Source: Trichobilharzia regenti (taxonomy: Eukaryota; Platyhelminthes; Trematoda; Strigeidida; Schistosomatidae). Taken from it: DNA of 64,000 bases. The position numbers were made by a program, and so were the translations under genes. Under the pieces are notes generated by a model. That model searched no databases, was not told where the DNA came from, and saw only the letters and a list, made by a program, of their open reading frames with translations. The stretch is taken from positions 23,601,349-23,665,348 of the forward strand of contig OX235267.1 of NCBI GenBank assembly GCA_944472135.2, read 5' to 3'. Positions 44,401-58,600 of this stretch are shown here, one piece after another. How positions within the stretch are numbered: position 1 is the stretch's first letter; each line of letters opens with the position of its first letter.

Positions 44401-47400
44401 TAACTAAACAGGTGAAGATTAGTAATTGGAGTTACGTCATACAAAATGAGTCAGGAAAATTAGGTGTTAAAAAAAGTTACGTAATAATATGAATAGTGTG
44501 ATGAGTGAGTTTTACTCGGGATGCACATAGAAACAAAGTAGATAATACGAAATTACGTAAGAGTTCTAAATGAATACAAGAATTATAAGCAATTAAAGAA
44601 CAGGCAAACAAACAAAATTAAGTCATCAAAATAAAAAAAGTCAAATCATAAAAGTTGTTACTATGACAATAGAAGTGGTTGAGCGATTCTCTTTTGTTTG
44701 CACAGCTCTGGTTTTACCATGTGAATGGCCAGAGCTTCAGCGATACAAAGGAGACGAAACCGTATTGCCTTTGATAGGTTATTCTTGACTATTTAGATTA
44801 CTTTGAAGCAGGAGGCGTTTGTTGAGATGGAATGATCAGTGTTAACCAGGTGTTCAATTATCGCACTCCTTATTGCACCATTATTGCCTTTTCGCAACCA
44901 TGCTGGCTGGATAGTGTTCTCAAATCCACCCTGTCCAAGAGGATTCAGGAACACTATTCAGCCAGCATGGTTGCGAAAAGGCAATAATGGTAATAATAGA
45001 CACATCGAGATAGACTAAATTTATCAACCAATAAGAATGGAACTTCACACACAAAGGGTCAAAGTTCAAATCAAAGAAACAGTCAGTTCCAATACAAGTA
45101 ACCTAGAAGATGTGAAAACACACATAAACAACCAATCACGTCCAAGGTCACCAGGAGAGATGATTAATAAACTCGTGGAGAAATCTAAAAGCTCACTTCA
45201 AATTGGAGTATGCGCTGAAGATGTCACCCAGTAGGGTGGTGAAAGCTTCGCAAATTAACCATCCAGCTCAGAGAACAAAACCACATCAAAAACTATAACC
45301 ATCCGATCAACGACACTGAGACAGGCACAAAAGCCAGACTGGGGAAAACGGCAGCCTGTATTAGTAGACAAAATACACGGTATATTAAACCCTCAGATAT
45401 CTAAGCCATAAATAGACGAATCAAAACTGTCTTGAATCAGATTATCATGTCAGTACGCATGCATAAATCATAAATCAATCACGGTTAACAAAGAATCTTG
45501 TTCCTCCTGAAACCTCCTTTTTATTGGTTCTCAGTTAAGGGACCACTGCAAGATAGTTTGTAGGTCTGTGTATCCTCCGTCTGTTATACTTAATACTAAC
45601 TTTTTTATCCATCAGGCCCGTGTATGGGAAAATGTTCGAACCTTTAGTAATCCTGTATTTCACAACTTCTAGGTACAAAATATATAGATGCATAATTCCA
45701 CACAAACAGGATAATTCAGTTAATAAGATTTTAACTTCACATCGATTAAATTAACCTCGGAATATGTTGTTTACAACAAACCAGTGTCTACTGAAGCTTG
45801 ATAATTTTGATTGATGAGGGATTTATTCGATGAAAAAAAAACTAGATCAAAACATAGCCCTAGTGAATCTGAAAGATGACACAAGTCACTGAGATTTTAA
45901 GTTAGTAGTGTAGTTCAAAACAGATCGTACTGACTAAGACATATTCAAATCTCTCAAGATGTCACTAATCTTTACTTATTTATGCCTTCCGCCTTCGGGT
46001 ATGCAATGCTTTGGTGCGGGCTGCCCTGCTCTACGCCTGTGAAACCTGGCCTCTCCGAGCTGAGGATGTGCGGCGACTCTGCGTGTTCGATCACCACTGT
46101 CTCCACAGGATTTTCTTGCGTTCGATGGTATCATCGCGTGAGTAATTCTGAGGTTCGGTGGCGTGTGTTTGAACACAATGGAGATCACCATTCATTGAGT
46201 GTCGTCATCTGGGAACACCGGCTCCGGTGGCTTTGGACATGTGCTCCGAATGTCACCCCAAAGGCTTCCGTACAGGTCTCTGTTCGCTAGCCCTGGGACG
46301 GGATGGAAAAGGCGGAGAGGTGGTCAGTCCATGACGTGGCGTCGTGGGATGAAGGATTTTTGTGCTAGATTAGCATCGGTTGGTGTGTCACGACTCCCTG
46401 GTTGGGGTCCGAGAGATAGCTGAAATCGATGGCTCGAAACGTTATCGGATATGGCTAAGGATCGTAATCAATGGCGAACGTGTTGCAATTTCCTTCTTTC
46501 TTCCCTTCCCGATGATAGTTAACGAACACTGAACTAGTTGTGCATGGCTGTCTTCCTTCCAGATGAAGTTCTTTATCCGTTCTCTACTTATATATATTTT
46601 TTCTTTTCCTTCTTTCTTTTCTTTTGATCTATGTTGTTTTATTATTATTGTGTGGCGCATCCTTCTTGGTGCCATATTGTACCAAGTTTTTTATGCGTTT
46701 AAATAAATAAATAAAATAAATACTTCCGCCTTCGTTATCTTTAACTACAAACATTTTCATAACCTTCAGGTTGTCTAAACAAACTTCCCTCCCTTTCCCG
46801 AGTCCCTTCAACATTACCAACAATCAGACTTTATGATACCTCTGTCAAGTTGAACCACCCGTAATATTTGAAAGACAATATTGATAGGAATAGCCATAAA
46901 CACTGTTATCCTGCTTGTTTGTCTGGAATTTTGTTCTGAAAAATCACGTACAACAGGTGGATCAACTTTGATCAGTTAGTTTAACTTGCTTCAATAAGAC
47001 ATCAACTATTCATAAAGCAGTAAATAGTTGAATTATCTGGTGTTGTTATAGTTTTAATGAGCACAAATTATTGACAGGCATTAATTCTAACTGAAAAAGC
47101 TGAATTTCACTTCACGTATTAAATGTCACCACTGTACAGGCATATAAGTAAGAAAACTATTTAAACACATTGTAATTGATTGATGAAAATTTAAGAAGTA
47201 CTACTGTTGTACAAAGAAGGATAGCTCAGGTATTAAAACCGCCTTATTTAAGTCAAGAATCTATTTGATGATTAGGCTGTTGATGTGTTGTTACATCTGA
47301 GTATTTTAAAAGTCAAATGTAAAAAAAAGAAATAAGGTAGACCTTTTTTAAAGCATTGAACCAAAAGGTCAGTTAAGGTCAAGTAAGCAAGAGGTCTAGA

Positions 47401-50400
47401 AATAACGCGAGAAACTTGAGCGTTGTATTGATTACAATTTGTACATCCCTGTGTGTAGCCTACAAACTTTTGTTAAATGATTCGTGAAATAATTGTTGGG
47501 TAACGATATCAAAGGAATTATTAGATGTAAACAAGATGTCCTGGACACAATTTTCACCCTTACAAGTACTTTTGAGTAGGATATCCCCTCAAATATAAGG
47601 AGTTTCATGTTCTCCTTGAGCTAATACCGAATTAATAAGACCCGCCTTGTTTCGCGGGCTATCTGAAAGTAGAAAATTTCATACAAAAATATATGTTTGG
47701 TGATAGAACGCAGGAGACTTGGTAGGGGAACGATTATTTGGAACTTGATATACAAAGCACTCACCACACTATAATTTATTTATATATAATTTCAGTTGCT
47801 ATTCTATTTTGAAAATTTATCATTTTTTTCGCTTCCCTTATTGCTTCTATTTTCTCCTTTAGAACGTTCCCGTGACAGGTATTATACGCAATTCAAATTT
47901 CGCCAATAATCTATTATATCTTCTACCGAATTTACGTACAATTCCATTGAGTAAAAGTGCACGTTTTGTAATTCTAATGAGTACAGCTACTGCCGCTGGT
48001 TGTTTAGGCGTTATTAGTCCAATTGCTTGGTTGTTTGATTTAAATCCTGATCTAGTATTAGCATGGTCTATGGCTGTAACCGCTAGCGCTGGAGCTACTC
48101 TATGTCTGGTATGGGCGCGTTATTGGCGTGCACAAACTAATTTAGCCAATAATCTGAAGTATATGGTAAATCTCATAGTCATCTAACTGGTTTATGCTTA
48201 TTCTTTATTTGTTTTTCACTACTGATTTTCCTCTATTTATTTATTTATTTGAGGAACTCTGAAGAAGTTTGTTCTACAATGTATTGTTATTTTAACTTGT
48301 AGGTAAAGTAGCATAGTAGTATTATCCGCGGTGCACATTTAAGTCAAATGTTACCCCTAACTATTGCACCGATGGTTAGGGGATAGAACATTCACCAATC
48401 ATCCACGCGGCCGACGTACTCCTAAGCCTCGCCTAGTCTAATAGCTGGTAGTAAACTTGGAAAAGAGGCTAGCTGTTCCACACCGTATAAAAACAACAGT
48501 TCCGCTGCCACTAAGTATTTAAGACTTTTGAAGCCTTATTTTTCACTCCTAGGCGCAAAAGAATTGAATTAATTAGAGTTATCTTTGACCTATTATCGTC
48601 ATTATTACTTTTATTATTGGCACACTACTAAATAAATAAAGATCATCTAAGCATTATCCGAAGGAAATGGAGACGGATGTGATACACGCTGAAGTGACTG
48701 TCAAGTGACCAACATCACGTGCCAGGCCCTAAAGTGGAACCTGAGTGGGAAACAACTAGTTGGTCGTCCGAGGATGGCTTGGAGCAGATCATGTGAGGTA
48801 GGGGTGAAAGCTTATGATTAATCGTGGAGTCAGAGAACATGATGAAATGGAGATGTGTTGTTAAAGCCATTTGTTCCGCTGTGCAAACCCATGGGAATAA
48901 TAATAATAATACAGTTAAACATCTTACATTTTACAAAAGGCATACAATATAGGAAAGCATATAAGATGTACCATATTTTCTGATTATTTAGAAGAAACCG
49001 ATAGTGTTTGAATTTATATGAAAAAGTATTCATAAGATGAAGTTTATTATTGGCTATATATTTTTCTGCTCCACTATTAGTGCACTTTTGAAAGAAACGG
49101 AGAAATCAGTTAATCCCTAAATATATTTGGTTATGTCACCATGTTCATCTTGTAGTAAGGAGGTCAGTAATATACCTGTTGCATACATTTCAGCCCTGGA
49201 GATTGGCTAGCTTCATCAGCCCTTCGCAATAATCATGGCTCACAGCGGCCCAATGACTGAGTCTTCATCATATATATATATATACATGTACCGCCATTCC
49301 ACACACTCCACCTGTGTATCACTTTTCTGTTCACCGCCTAAACTTATTTGATCATAGGAAGAATATATTTGGCAAAAGCACATAGTGGTGGTACAGTATT
49401 ATTTATTGATGACGTTTCGAGCGCATTGTATTGCTCATAATTATATCAAAGCACTCACACAACTTTCGAACTTCTTAATTCTTATCGTTTGATTTTATTG
49501 GTAGTAATATTTTCTATATCTTCGGTATCGGCGTTGAGTCATTTCTACTGCACGTGTCAGGTATACATTCGATGACCACCCCCCCCCGCCAATAAGCTGT
49601 GTGTCACTTCTTAGAACTGCAGCTACGCCCCACCCACCCTATTGTGTGATTGTGTGCTAATGCATGCATTGTGACTGCTGAGTTTTTCTCTGAACTATTC
49701 ACATTTTTGTGATGTGAATCATTCTACACTTAGCTAAATTCTTATTTTCCATTAATCCGACTACCCTCGATCTACTAGTCTGTAATCTTTGTAGTTGAAC
49801 TCACAAACAATAGAGTGGGACAGAACTACATTTCTAAAAAGTAGTGTAGATAGGTGGAAGGAGAGGTTTGGCCAACAAACTGTGCTCAAAACGTCATCAA
49901 TAAGTAATGTTATATCACTGTGTCCCCTTTATCAAATAAATTTAGTCTTCGGTGGAATTATATTCTACCACAGTGCCCGAGTTCTGTTCTTATTTAGATT
50001 TATGTGTTTTGTTGGAATTTGGATTAATTTTATCACAGAGATCATTGAAAACTAGAGAGCACTAGACATGTGCTGCTTCGTGCTATTTCGTGACTTGTGA
50101 CGAAAATTTAACGGCTGGAAGTAATCCGAATCCCCATAAATTCCATAATCTAAATACCAGGCACCAGTTCCATTGATGGGCACTACATGGATGTCCTGAA
50201 ACTATATTGAGATATTATGACCAGTGGGGTCAACGACCAACATGTCAAAGTGAAATGGATTCTCATTGTTAAGGAAGGCATGGGTGAGGGAAGTGCTGTG
50301 TCAAGAATTGAGAAAGTTAGAATTCACGGGCCCAAGTGGCTGAGATAGTCAACCTGCCAGATCTCGTAACCTGATAGTCCGAGGCTCGATCCCTGATGGA

Positions 50401-53400
50401 GTCGTGGGTGGGGTGAACGCTGATGAAGCGTCCCGAAATAGAACGAAACAGATGTCCAGTCCTCCCTGGCTTTCAATGGTCTTTCTAACTGATGTTGTTT
50501 CTTGACGAAAATCTAATAATTCTGTTTTTTTGGTTACATGATTTCATCATGAGCTGACATTAGTTAGAGAACCATTGGAAAACCTGGGAGTACTGGACAA
50601 CTGTTTCGTCCCAGTTTGGTACTCTTCAGCAGTATGCACCCACTGGGATCCGAACCCAGGACCTTCGGGCTACAAGGCGAGCTCGTATACCATTAAGCCA
50701 CTGGGACCCGGTTCAATAGAGCATGAATTCTAACTTCTGCCAATTCACAACGTAGCGTTACCCCTAGCTAATGTCTTTGGCAAGTATTTGTCCTCACACT
50801 CGATGTGCTGCACACTACTGATCACGACTTCTCACTAGAACCCCAGGTAACTACCTACCTGAATAGGGTCAGTCGCCAGTGAGCATCTCATTGATATACA
50901 AGTATTGGTTTGTATTGATTTGGTTGATTGGTTACATGATTTCATCATGAGCTGACATTAGTTAGAGAACCATTGGAAAACCTGGGAGTACTGGACAGCT
51001 GTTTCGCCCTAGTTTGGGACTCTTCATCAGTACAAACCAATACTTGAATTCTGTTTTTTTTTAAATCAATAAACGTATTTTATTGAATCTCTCTAAATGC
51101 AACTTATTTCTATTTGCATTTAATTCATAAAAAAGGATTTGAAAAGAAAATGAGGTGACATCAGTCATTTACTCAAAGTATTTCTTTTCTATTCTTTTCT
51201 AAAATGTTTTATGTAGCAATATCTGTGCTGTCAAAGCTCCGGCTTACAATCGATTAATATTTTATTGAAATTGGCACATGAACAAGAATTCAAAGCAGCT
51301 TTACTCACATATGCCTTACTGCTTAGACCTACTGAAAGTAAGTAGAACTGAGAATATATATGTATATAAGTTGTCTTATTCAAATATCATTCCTATTGTA
51401 AGTCTAGATTATTTAAAGAACATGATGCACTACGCAACATTTAAGTAGAAAAAGCATGGATGTTTTTTTGGTGTGGTTGCCTCCACTGAGCTGGATGGTT
51501 TGACAGTAAAGCCTTCTTCTTCTAGACAACACTTTCAGCGTTCACTTTAATGTGAAATCAGTTTTTGGAGTTCTCCGTGACCGATATAGCTGTGTTTCCC
51601 GACAACCTTGATTTTGGGTTGGTTATCTTTAAAAGATTTCCTTATTTCATACATTTATTCCCCTTAATGAATTTGAACAAAGCAAGAACTACAGTTTTAG
51701 CAGAATAAAAGATGGTACCATTTTATTCTGCTAAAACTGTAGTTCTTGCTTTGTTCGATTTCCTTATTCTTGTGTTAGTTGGCGTCAGTATCGATTGTTA
51801 CGTTTACCTGGTGTTTGGCGTTTCAGTCACCTGACTTGTTCTTTATTGACTGGCGAGTTTGATTAACAAGAGATGGTTTCCAGTAATTTGATTGATTTTA
51901 ATTTCGAGCGCGAACTGACTTCAATTGGAAAAGTGATAAAATTCACGAAGTGATGGACAGCGGTTTTCACCCTGTTTAGAACTCCTCATAAACATGAAAT
52001 TTCAGCGCTACCTTGACTCGCTTTTCTATTGTGACGCTACATTCACTCAGTTATATAAAGCTCTTATTTCTGTGGAGTTTTTTGCCAAAAAGTTGTGGAA
52101 CTTATTGTAATTATTTGCCTTTCGAACGTTGAATCTGTGGATGTAATCTTGTTGACCGATAATATCTATAACTATCTGTTTGCCATTTTGTGACCGTCTA
52201 ACACTAATTAATACCTATAACTGTACATATTGATGGATTTACATGTCTAAGTCGGCTCAAGTCAGTGAGTCTGTGATTCTGGTATCGTTTTTGTCAACTG
52301 TATCTGACTGTGATGCAGACTGGCGCAGATGTTTCGACTCCCTGTGACTTATGATTTCCAATGAAACTATATTGCTCTTCGTTATTACTATTCTTTTGTC
52401 TCACACCTCTGTTTACTGTCTCTATTATGCATTTCTTCTACTTTCTTCTCTTTTTTTGTGTTACATGGAGTGTGGCGACTTGCACTGCCGCACATATGTG
52501 CAAAGTTCTATGTCGAAAACAGACAGACAGACAGTGATAATACTGCTAAGGTTATTTTTTATTGTTGTTGTCGCTGCCATTCCTGTTGTGAATTATTTTC
52601 CGTTTGCTGGTGTTTTTTCTGATTGCTTTATTCCTTGTCGTCCTGATTGTAAGGGGAGCAATCCAAAAGGTCACTCCTCTCTAAACTATATTTAAATGTA
52701 ACAACCCCCTTCTCAGGCGTGATGAGGCTGGCAACCCCACCCTGTACACAAAGTTGCTACAGAAACTTCAACACGATGAATCTCCTTGCGCCAAAAGAAA
52801 AAGTCTTTGTGGGGACATGGAACGTCCGCACCATGTACAAGATTGGCAAAGCTGCCCAGATTGCAAACGAGGTGAAAAGATACGGAATTCAAGTGCTGGG
52901 AATATGTGACAGCTGATGGAATGGGAATGGATTCACCAAATTTTCGACGGGAGAGTCAGTGATCTACTCCGGTTACCCAGAAGACAACCACATGCACACT
53001 GAGGGTGTGGCTATCATGATGTCACCAACGGCGATGTAGGCCCTAATGCAATGGGAGGCGATCCCGCCCAGGATAATAATGACGGCCGGATTCATCTCCG
53101 AGGAAACCAGCAAGTGACATCACTAGAAAGCCCTCGAGTGTAAACCGAAAGGGAAGTGGCGAGTTGGTCACCCACGGGTGACTTGGAAGAGGTCTTGTGA
53201 AGAGTAGATAAAAGCATGTGGGGCAGACGTGGAGGCAGGTGAAAACTTATAAGAGAACCGCACGCAATGGGGACGTGCAGCTGAAGCCCTATGTTTCTCT
53301 AGGAATCAGAGAAAGCACTAACACGAGAGAGCCAGGCAGGCTTTAGACCAGGAAGAGGGTGTATTGATCATATCTTCACCCTCCGACAGATTCTAGAACA

Positions 53401-55584
53401 TAGGCATTCCTACCGGCGTCCAACAGTCATTATATTTCTTGACCTAAAGGCAGCATTCGACTCTGTCGATCGGGAAGTTCTCTGGAGATGCTTGGCTGTA
53501 AAGGGAATTCCAAGAAAATATATTGCACTGATTAAGGCACTCTACTCGTACTCATACAGCCAGGTGAGGGCTTACGGCGAGCTGTCATCTGAACTGATGA
53601 CGACCAGTGGTGTCCGTCAAGGATGCCCATTATCTCCTTTTCTATTCAACTTCATCATAGATGTGTTAATGGACTTAACCCTAGGTGAATTCAGCGACTT
53701 AGGGATTGACTTGCTACCGGGGAATAATCTCGTAGACTTGGAATATGCAGACGATATAGTCCTTCTAGGCGAAGACGCTGACGAAATGCAGAGTCTTCTA
53801 AACACCTTGAGCTGCAATCTACGAATGTTTGGCATGCGATTCGCTCCCGCCAAATGCAAGATGATGTTACAGGACTGGACTACATCGACGCCTAGTTTAA
53901 AAATAGGAAGTGAAGTGGTAGAGCACGTTGACCGCTTCACTTATTTGGGAAGTACCATCAGCCCCAACGGGCTGATCTCTGACGAAATCTCAGCACGAAT
54001 ACAAGGGGCTCGTTTCGCATTTGTTAGTTTACGCCGACTCTGGCGTAGACGAGATGTTCGACTATCGACCAAAGGGCGGGTGTACTGCTCATCAGTCCGC
54101 TCCGTCCTCCTTTATGGTTGTGAGACCTGGCCACTGAGAGTGGAAGACATGAAAAGACTAGCTGTCTTTGATCATATGTGCCTGCGTTCTATCTCCCGTG
54201 TGAAGTGGTATAATGAGGTGAGCAATATTGAGGTTAGGCGTCGAGTTCTAGGTAAACAGAGGAAATCAATCGACGGAGTTGTGAAGCTACAAAGACTGAG
54301 ATGGTTAGGACATGTGTTACGTATGCCAAGCCATCGCCTCCCTCGACGAGCTATGTTAGCGGATATAGGGTCAGGCTGGAAAAAAGCTAGCGGCGGTCAA
54401 ACAAAAACATGGCACCAGTCAATGAAATCCACAACAGTTGGTCTAAGCCACGTAGGAAGGTGTAGACTTCCAGGCTGGGGTCCTCGGGACGGTAAAAATC
54501 TGTGGTTGGAAACAATTGGTGACATGGCTCAAAACCGTTCTCAGTGGCGCAGATGCATCCACTCCCTGTGACTTATGATCTTCAATGAAACTGTTTTGTA
54601 TTTCTTTATTACTCCTTTGTCTCACACCTCTGCTCACTGTTTCTATTATGCTTTTCTTGTACTTTCTTCTCTTGCTTCGCGTGCTACACGGAATGTGGCG
54701 ACTTGAACTTCCGCACATTTGTGCAAAGTTCTATGTCGAAAACAGACAGGAATCAGAGGAAATAATAATAATAAAATTCTTCTTCCCCCTGATCCCACTA
54801 GGGGACGAATTAACAACCTTCAGGTTTCTAGACGAGCTCATTGACAATTCAACCACTGAGACACAACCCAATGGCCCATCAACTCTAACTTCTATTAATA
54901 TGCAGTATTTCTAGCCCTACCGCCAGCTCACTAGTGACTAACTACATGATAAAGTTGCCTGAATTTCCAGTAAGCAATCATGACCAGTGTGACGATGAAC
55001 ACTCGCCAATCATATTGGTTGGCGGTAGCGTTAGATATTGTGAATTAGCAGAAGTCAGTATTAATCCGCCATTGCATTCCGCTCCAGCGGCTTACCTTGT
55101 AACCTGAAAATCCTCGGTTCTATCCGTGAAGAGGTATTAATGAGGAGTTGCAATCAAATATGAAACAACTCTCCAGTATGAAGATTTCTTTCAGGAAGTT
55201 TAGTTCTTCTTCCATGGTGTCGGAGCTGCAGTACTCTTTGACCTGCACCAACTGTGTAACTAAAGTCATTTCGTGATCAAATCCGCATAATTTCTAAACG
55301 AAGTTGATGTCTCAAGTCAATAATATACCATCAGCTCATGGAAAATGAAACAGTGAAACACGTCAAGTTCCTTAGGGTATACTCTATGGCTAAACTATAG
55401 CGAGATGTTTTCTGACTGCCTTCATCATCTGACTTAGTGTGATACTAATCGCTTGAGTACATGTCTTCCTAAAACCTACAATACGAAGTGAGTATCAAAT
55501 CGTTGAGCATTGTATGCAGCCTAAAAAGTTCATACTGTAACGATAGATAGAGGAAAAACCTAGTTAAGAAATTTTTCATTCTCA

Positions 55585-55621
<37 letters not shown>

Positions 55622-58600
55622 GTATCCTTTAGTTCCTAGAGGAACATAGGGCTTCAGCTGCGCACCTCCATTGCCTTCTGTTTTCTGACAACTTTTTCAC
55701 CCCGCTCCAGGTCTGTCCACATGCTTTCATCTCCTCCTCGCATGACCTCCTCCAAGTCACTCTTGGACGACCAACTCGCCGCCTCCCTTTCGGGTTCCAA
55801 ATTATGTACACCTAATCTCCAACCCACCATTTACACAGATCTTCCGTTTTATGCTACTTCCAGTCTTCATATTGTGTCTCTTTCACGTCTCCCATGTATC
55901 TCCACAACGCTGTATCATTAACTCTCTCTCTCTCTCTGACATCAAATCTATCTCCCTGCCATTTGATGTTTTACGCCGACGAACGTCTATTTATCTATTT
56001 ATATGGAAATTATTTGTCTAAATATATACTACTACTAATTTGACAGTAGCAAAACTCACTTTGAGAACTAGCATAAAATATTTGTGAGTTTAAAAAGCAA
56101 AAGAGTTCAGAGGAGAAATATTCAATTTACAACAAGATCCTCATCTCAGGCTCCACCCCAATACTTCCATATAGCATTTTTTTCGATAAAATACACAACA
56201 TTTTATCAGTCTAGTGGCGATCTGTTTGTTAACAAAAATTAGTCACCATCAACATGTCAACGGGATGGGAATTAACGAGGAAAATTATAACACACAAATG
56301 GTTACAACAAGGGGATTGATTCCATAATGCATAGTTTGGGAAACATGGAGAGTGATTTAGGAATAAGCGAGTGCTCAAGTTGATTGCGTAACAGATAATC
56401 AAAAAAGAATAAGACGTTTGAACAATGATAACTTGTAGTCGAAGATGAAGTAGTATTGAGTGTAATGTTCTCTTGACATACCATGGTGAGGGGAAACAAA
56501 AAATAACAATTGTTGTAGAGCTTAAATGATGTTTACACTTATGAGAAAATAAACACAAAAAGATAAGAGGACTTTAAATATAAGAAGAGGAATAACAGTA
56601 AATCCTGATATTATAAGGGTGGAGAAAATTGTTTATTTACCAGTGGTAGGATGGTTAGTTAGTTAGCTCATGCCTGACACTATTTTCATCACATAAAATA
56701 CGTGCCAAATATGCTATCGTGGAATTTTTATACTTAGACGTACGTGCATAGAGTCTTTTCGAATGACTTTTTGTTTTACCTGAGGAGACAAGGTGGAAGC
56801 TGCGGGTAGTGTTGATGCTCATGGTCTGAAAAAATCCCTTTAGCAGATTTTTTGCATAAAATCAAGTGCCTATCAACGACGATGTCATCGATATAAACCA
56901 GTGGTTTCGCCACTCACCCTATTGACAGCTCTCAGTCCTACGAAGTATGACGTGGTCTTTTTAAAGAACCCAGGAAAGAATAAGAGTGAACAGTAAAGAA
57001 GAATAGGTAAGTTGCAAGAGTTGACAAACTGTAAGAGGAGAAGGGGTTGAGTTATGCCCGAGTGCCTTAACATCTTAATGTAAAAAGCCAAACGGATTAT
57101 ATTTTTTAGTATTCGCTAAGACTTGGGAAGACTAGTATGGATCAGAAGGAAGAATTAGTCCAAGATGCTTAACGTCAAACTTGATTTCGATATCAATTTT
57201 GCAACGGTCATAGGAAGGAACAGCCTTATTTAACTTTCTTTTACATCGAAAACTGAAATTAACAGTGTGACATTTGGAAGGATTCAGTTTAAGACCATTT
57301 CCGACTCCTGATAGAAAGCTGTTCATCTTAGTATAATCTAGCTGGGGGTTAACAGGTATTGAAACAGTTAGACCGTCCACATGCTTAACAAAGTTCATTT
57401 CATCATCAGAGTGAGGCAAGTTATGCAAGAGGAAAGGAAACAGAAAAGGAGAGAGAACAGAACCTTGAGCTACGCCAGCCTCAGTAAGCAATAAAGCGGA
57501 CGACTTCCCCTTACAAACAGTTTACTGCTTTCTTCCTGAGAAATAAGAATGCAGCCATTTGACAACCCAACACTCAGTTTGAATTTCAGCAAGCTTATTT
57601 GACAAAATATCCCTAGGTACTGAGCCGAAAGCAGATGTGTAATCTAGGGAAGGCGCAACGAACAAATTTAGCCCCTTCGTCTAAACTAGAGATGATTTTA
57701 CATTTCAAGACTGCAGCTGCATCCAAAGTACTTCTACTATGTTTGTAGGCAAATTGTTTTGAATCGTTGAAGGGTTTAAGGGAAGTTTCAAGATTAAGTA
57801 AAGGCAACTTTCCCATATTGTTCAAGAAAGGAGAGGTTATAGCAACAGGTCTAAGTTTGACACATGTTCCAGTAGACGACTTTGTTATAGGTACAATTTT
57901 AATGACTTTCTAAACTGCTGGCACAACATTTATGGAAAAGATTCATTGAATACATCAGTGAGAGGAAAACATAGGATATCTGCACACTTTCTGAGAATAA
58001 CGCTAGGCACACTATCTGGACCTAGGTTTTGAGAAGGGTTCAGCGACTGGAGGCATTTCAGAACGTCATTTGTGTTGAGAGCAGAAAAGCAGCTTTAATT
58101 AATACTTGTGACACTAGAAGGCCTCGCATTTGTGAGAGAATGTATGAAAGACTTGTACAAGGTACGCACGTCAAATGAACAAGGAATACTGTTTGTCCGC
58201 TTACCACCAGTAATTTCTTTGGAAAGTTTCCATATATTAGAGGCGATTTTACAGGATATGGACTTCTGGTTATATATTGGATTCAACCTCTGCATTTCAG
58301 AGTTGATTAAAATGTTAATTCTTTTCCCACCAATGTTGTCCTTCATTTTGTATAACTTTTCCTTTCCCCCGAGAAGCTTTTTAAGTTGGGAGGAGGAGAA
58401 ACGATCAAATCTGATGAAAAGCGTTTCTCTGGGTCCAACAGATGTTGAGACAGAATTTGAGGTAGTGTCATCAGGAGAGTTTTCATTGAACAAATCCCAC
58501 CTTGTTTCTTAGAGCATCCTTCTAAGATTCTGAGCATTGTCCTTAGAGTAACATTTGTACACAATTTTCTTGTACAGGTATGAGAATGCTTTCTTGTGTA

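Noticed and set aside
43440..51045. CRISPR-like array from repeated SINE units
   Set aside because: Copies are few, irregularly spaced, in both orientations and carry pol III and ribozyme motifs; the genome is animal.
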